Shown: positions 5,455-6,895 of the stretch, in pieces | How the letters are laid out: each line of letters begins with the position of its first letter | Numbering within the stretch: the first letter of the stretch is position 1 | DNA from: JBELHR01 sp042091275 | Lineage (GTDB): Bacteria > Bacteroidota > Bacteroidia > Flavobacteriales > Flavobacteriaceae | Reading direction: 5' to 3' | Length of the DNA: 6,895 nucleotides | Assembly: GCA_042091275.1 (NCBI GenBank) | Contig: JBELHR010000053.1 | Coordinates: 1 to 6,895 of the forward strand | The notes under the pieces: model-generated | Databases searched by the model: none | The model's input: only the letters and a program-made list of their open reading frames with translations | Told to the model about the DNA's origin: nothing | Translations under genes and position numbers: made by a program

Positions 5455-6762
5455 ATGAAAAATAAAATACTATCCCCCCTTTTAATCTTTGCTCTCTCTT
5501 TTGCCTATTGCCAACAAAAGAACGTACAAATCATAGATGTAGATACTAAAAACCCTATTCAAGGTGCATATGTGAGCGCGAAGACCTCTAATTTTGGATT
5601 TAGTGATGATTTGGGGAATATTAAAATTAACTCCAAAAGATTCACAATTCAAGACTCCATATGTATATCTCATATCTCCTATCAGAATAAATGCATCTCA
5701 ATTTCATCACTAAAATCATCTGTCGAGCTTACATACGAAGAAAACATGCTGGAGGAAGTCAGTATTTCTTTTAATAAAAAGACCCCAACTGAAAAACAAG
5801 TATTAAAAAATGCAAAGAAGAGGTTTCTCGAGTCCCAAAAAATTCGAGGTAGTTATTGGTCAGAAATGAATCTCAAGCAAATTGCATCTTTAAAACAAAA
5901 TCCTCAAAGTTACTTAGAGACAGATGGTTTGATTATGATGAACGACCACATGGGCTCCTATGAGATTTTTGATGTTGAACTTCTTATTCCACAAAAAGTT
6001 CGCCGCATTGAAGAATCGGAATTAATCAAAAGTTTAATCTCCACAAAAGACAAGAAATTAGGTTATATTCAAACAACGCACGTTAGATTTGGCCGCAATT
6101 TAATGGAAGCAAATCGTATATTCTCGAGGCTACATCCATTGGGCAAAAAGCAGCAGAAATACGACTTTCATTTTTTAGAGGAGGAAATTATAGACGGCGA
6201 ATATTGCTATGTCATCGAATACAAAACCGACAAAACCATTGAGTTAAAAACCAGAGACTTCAATAAGGCCTTTGGTAAGTTATGGGTTAAAAAAGAGGAC
6301 TATTCTCTAGTAAAAGACGAGAGTAGTTTCCATTTTGAAAAAATCAAAAGCATTACCATTTCCAAAAAATACTTGGCAATTGACAATGTAGACTATCCTA
6401 TCCAAATTAAATCTAATAGCAATACTTTTACAAGCGATTCTGCTATCTCTACTAAAGCAATTCTCAGCTTTTCTAATATAATACCGAAGGCTTATGATAA
6501 TATAAAGAGGCAAACCTCGCTTTCAGATTTTTTCTACCATGAATATTTCCCATATGACCCGAACTATTGGAGGACAACAGATCTAAACATATTTGAAAAA
6601 GACATCAATATCTTAAGTCAAAATAATTTGGATGCCGCTTTTATAAAAGGAGCAGAATCGAAGGTATATAGCGATAATAACATATTTACAAAATATCCTG
6701 AATTCCTAAATAATTGGAAAGAAATTAATCAAATAAAGGAAGAAACCTATACCAAAAAATAG
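5455..6762 (+). CDS. Exported protein with N-terminal carboxypeptidase-regulatory-like domain
   Basis: A 435-residue secreted or outer-membrane-associated protein. Residues 1-20 are a signal peptide (MKNKI, then a hydrophobic stretch ending FAYCQQ). Residues about 22-105 form a CarboxypepD_reg-like beta sandwich. Its signatures are VIDVDTKNPIQGAYVSA, where a Gly follows the PI turn, then GFSDDLGNIKI, DSICISHISYQN and the closing LEEVSIS; these are also seen in TonB-dependent receptors of Bacteroidota. The remaining ~330 residues are mixed alpha/beta with no plug, barrel or catalytic motif I can name, so it is not a SusC-type receptor. Similar modular proteins are annotated only as carboxypeptidase-like regulatory domain proteins. 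I start at ATG 5455: the in-frame ATG at 5437 lies inside the R' box (5434-5440) and would put six extra residues before the signal peptide. It is the sole gene of cassette 6. Confidence 0.82.
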   Translation: MKNKILSPLLIFALSFAYCQQKNVQIIDVDTKNPIQGAYVSAKTSNFGFSDDLGNIKINSKRFTIQDSICISHISYQNKCISISSLKSSVELTYEENMLEEVSISFNKKTPTEKQVLKNAKKRFLESQKIRGSYWSEMNLKQIASLKQNPQSYLETDGLIMMNDHMGSYEIFDVELLIPQKVRRIEESELIKSLISTKDKKLGYIQTTHVRFGRNLMEANRIFSRLHPLGKKQQKYDFHFLEEEIIDGEYCYVIEYKTDKTIELKTRDFNKAFGKLWVKKEDYSLVKDESSFHFEKIKSITISKKYLAIDNVDYPIQIKSNSNTFTSDSAISTKAILSFSNIIPKAYDNIKRQTSLSDFFYHEYFPYDPNYWRTTDLNIFEKDINILSQNNLDAAFIKGAESKVYSDNNIFTKYPEFLNNWKEINQIKEETYTKK

Positions 6763-6768
6763 AACTGA

Positions 6769-6829
6769 ACATAACAAGGAATATAACCCATTAGCCAAAA
6801 ACAACGGGCCATATTCCAGAACGTTGGCG
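6769..6829 (+). repeat. attC-like site, copy 4 of the common type
   Basis: Closes cassette 6. R''-like ACATAAC (6769-6775), two-base spacer, arms GGAATAT (6778-6784) and ATATTCC (6811-6817), CCC/GGG inside, five-base spacer, R'-like GTTGGCG (6823-6829). The extended R'' TGAACATAAC (6766-6775) is the exact reverse complement of GTTATGTTCA at 5434-5443, where cassette 6 begins. This is the clearest intact site in the window. Confidence 0.85.
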
Positions 6830-6852
6830 GTAATTTGAACGAAACTCGAATT

Positions 6853-6895
6853 ATGAACAAAAAAATTGCAATATTAAGAGGGATAAATGTCGGAG
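6853..6895 (+). CDS. DUF1697 protein, N-terminal fragment cut by the window end
   Basis: Only 14 complete codons are present. They read MNKKIAILRGINVG, the diagnostic start of the DUF1697 family (usual opening: a short strand, then LLRGINVGG). The family consists of small cytoplasmic proteins of unknown biochemical role, found across bacteria. The gene begins 23 bases after the R' box of the last attC-like site and is therefore the first gene of cassette 7. The remainder, including the site that should close the cassette, lies outside the window. Confidence 0.82.
   Translation, partial: MNKKIAILRGINVG

Larger units (their letters stand above)
1..6895 (+). mobile_element. Integron-like gene-cassette array (six complete cassettes, partial at both ends)
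   Basis: Seen: eight + strand genes of unrelated function, separated at seven of the eight possible places by palindromic attC-like junctions; only the acetyltransferase and small SRPBCC-like genes share an interval. Inferred boundaries, cutting after the first base of each GTT-type box, fall after 60, 1230, 2082, 2898, 3973, 5434 and 6823. In five of the six complete cassettes the first bases are the reverse complement, exact or degraded, of the box that closes the same cassette. Known: in integrons, recombination between G and TT joins the cassette ends, so the two core boxes of one cassette are complementary on the circle. No integrase or attI is visible, so the array is either internal to a larger integron or an integrase-less cluster. 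Other repeat families could mimic the palindromes but would not explain the end-to-end complementarity. Confidence 0.8.

Noticed and set aside
5482..5673. Antisense open frame inside the CarboxypepD-type gene (also one at 6307-6513)
   Set aside because: Shadow frames opposite a well-supported coding region.
10..6829. Reading the four common repeats as CRISPR, REP elements or plain terminators
   Set aside because: The spacing is gene-sized, there is no T-tract after the stems, and the cassette-specific complementary boxes at their edges are explained by attC sites but not by these alternatives.

Overview
The window is AT-rich and looks like Bacteroidota, most likely Flavobacteriia. Starts are preceded by A-rich leaders with no Shine-Dalgarno. 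The protein types are also typical of that phylum: a lipoprotein of Reg_prop repeats, a signal-peptide protein with a TonB C-terminal domain, an HTH protein fused to a DUF4870-like membrane region, a DoxX-like membrane protein and a CarboxypepD_reg-like surface protein. All eight genes are on the + strand, seven complete and one partial, and they are functionally unrelated to each other.

The organising principle is an integron-like gene-cassette array. Seven attC-like junctions lie between the genes. Four (10-66, 1176-1236, 2028-2088, 6769-6829) are copies of one ~57-61 bp imperfect palindrome. Three (2774-2904, 3911-3979, 5250-5440) differ in sequence but share the plan: ...AAC, short spacer, inverted-repeat arms, short spacer, GTT-like box. 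The main support is complementarity between the two ends of a cassette. The bases just after each GTT-type junction are the reverse complement of the R''-type box at the END of the same cassette, as expected of attC recombination sites formed on a circular cassette. This is exact over 10 nt for 1231-2082 (GTTGTCACTA with TAGTGACAAC) and for 5435-6823 (GTTATGTTCA with TGAACATAAC). It is recognisable but degraded for three other cassettes (8/11, 9/12 and 12/15) and weak for one.

Inferred cassettes: (0) tail of an upstream cassette, 1-60; (1) 61-1230, seven-bladed propeller lipoprotein; (2) 1231-2082, exported TonB-C-domain protein; (3) 2083-2898, HTH-membrane regulator with a possible promoter of its own; (4) 2899-3973, two genes, a GNAT acetyltransferase and a small SRPBCC-like protein; (5) 3974-5434, DoxX-like membrane protein; (6) 5435-6823, carboxypeptidase-regulatory-like surface protein; (7) 6824 onward, start of a DUF1697 gene. 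No integrase gene or attI is visible, so this is either the inside of a larger chromosomal integron or an integrase-less attC cluster. Most boxes do not fit the classical GTTRRRY consensus, so routine attC models may miss the array.

The genes do not form a pathway. They read as independent accessory cargo biased to the cell envelope: one lipoprotein, two proteins with signal peptides and two membrane proteins, plus an acetyltransferase. Most cassettes have little room for a promoter, so expression probably relies on read-through, with the HTH cassette a possible exception.
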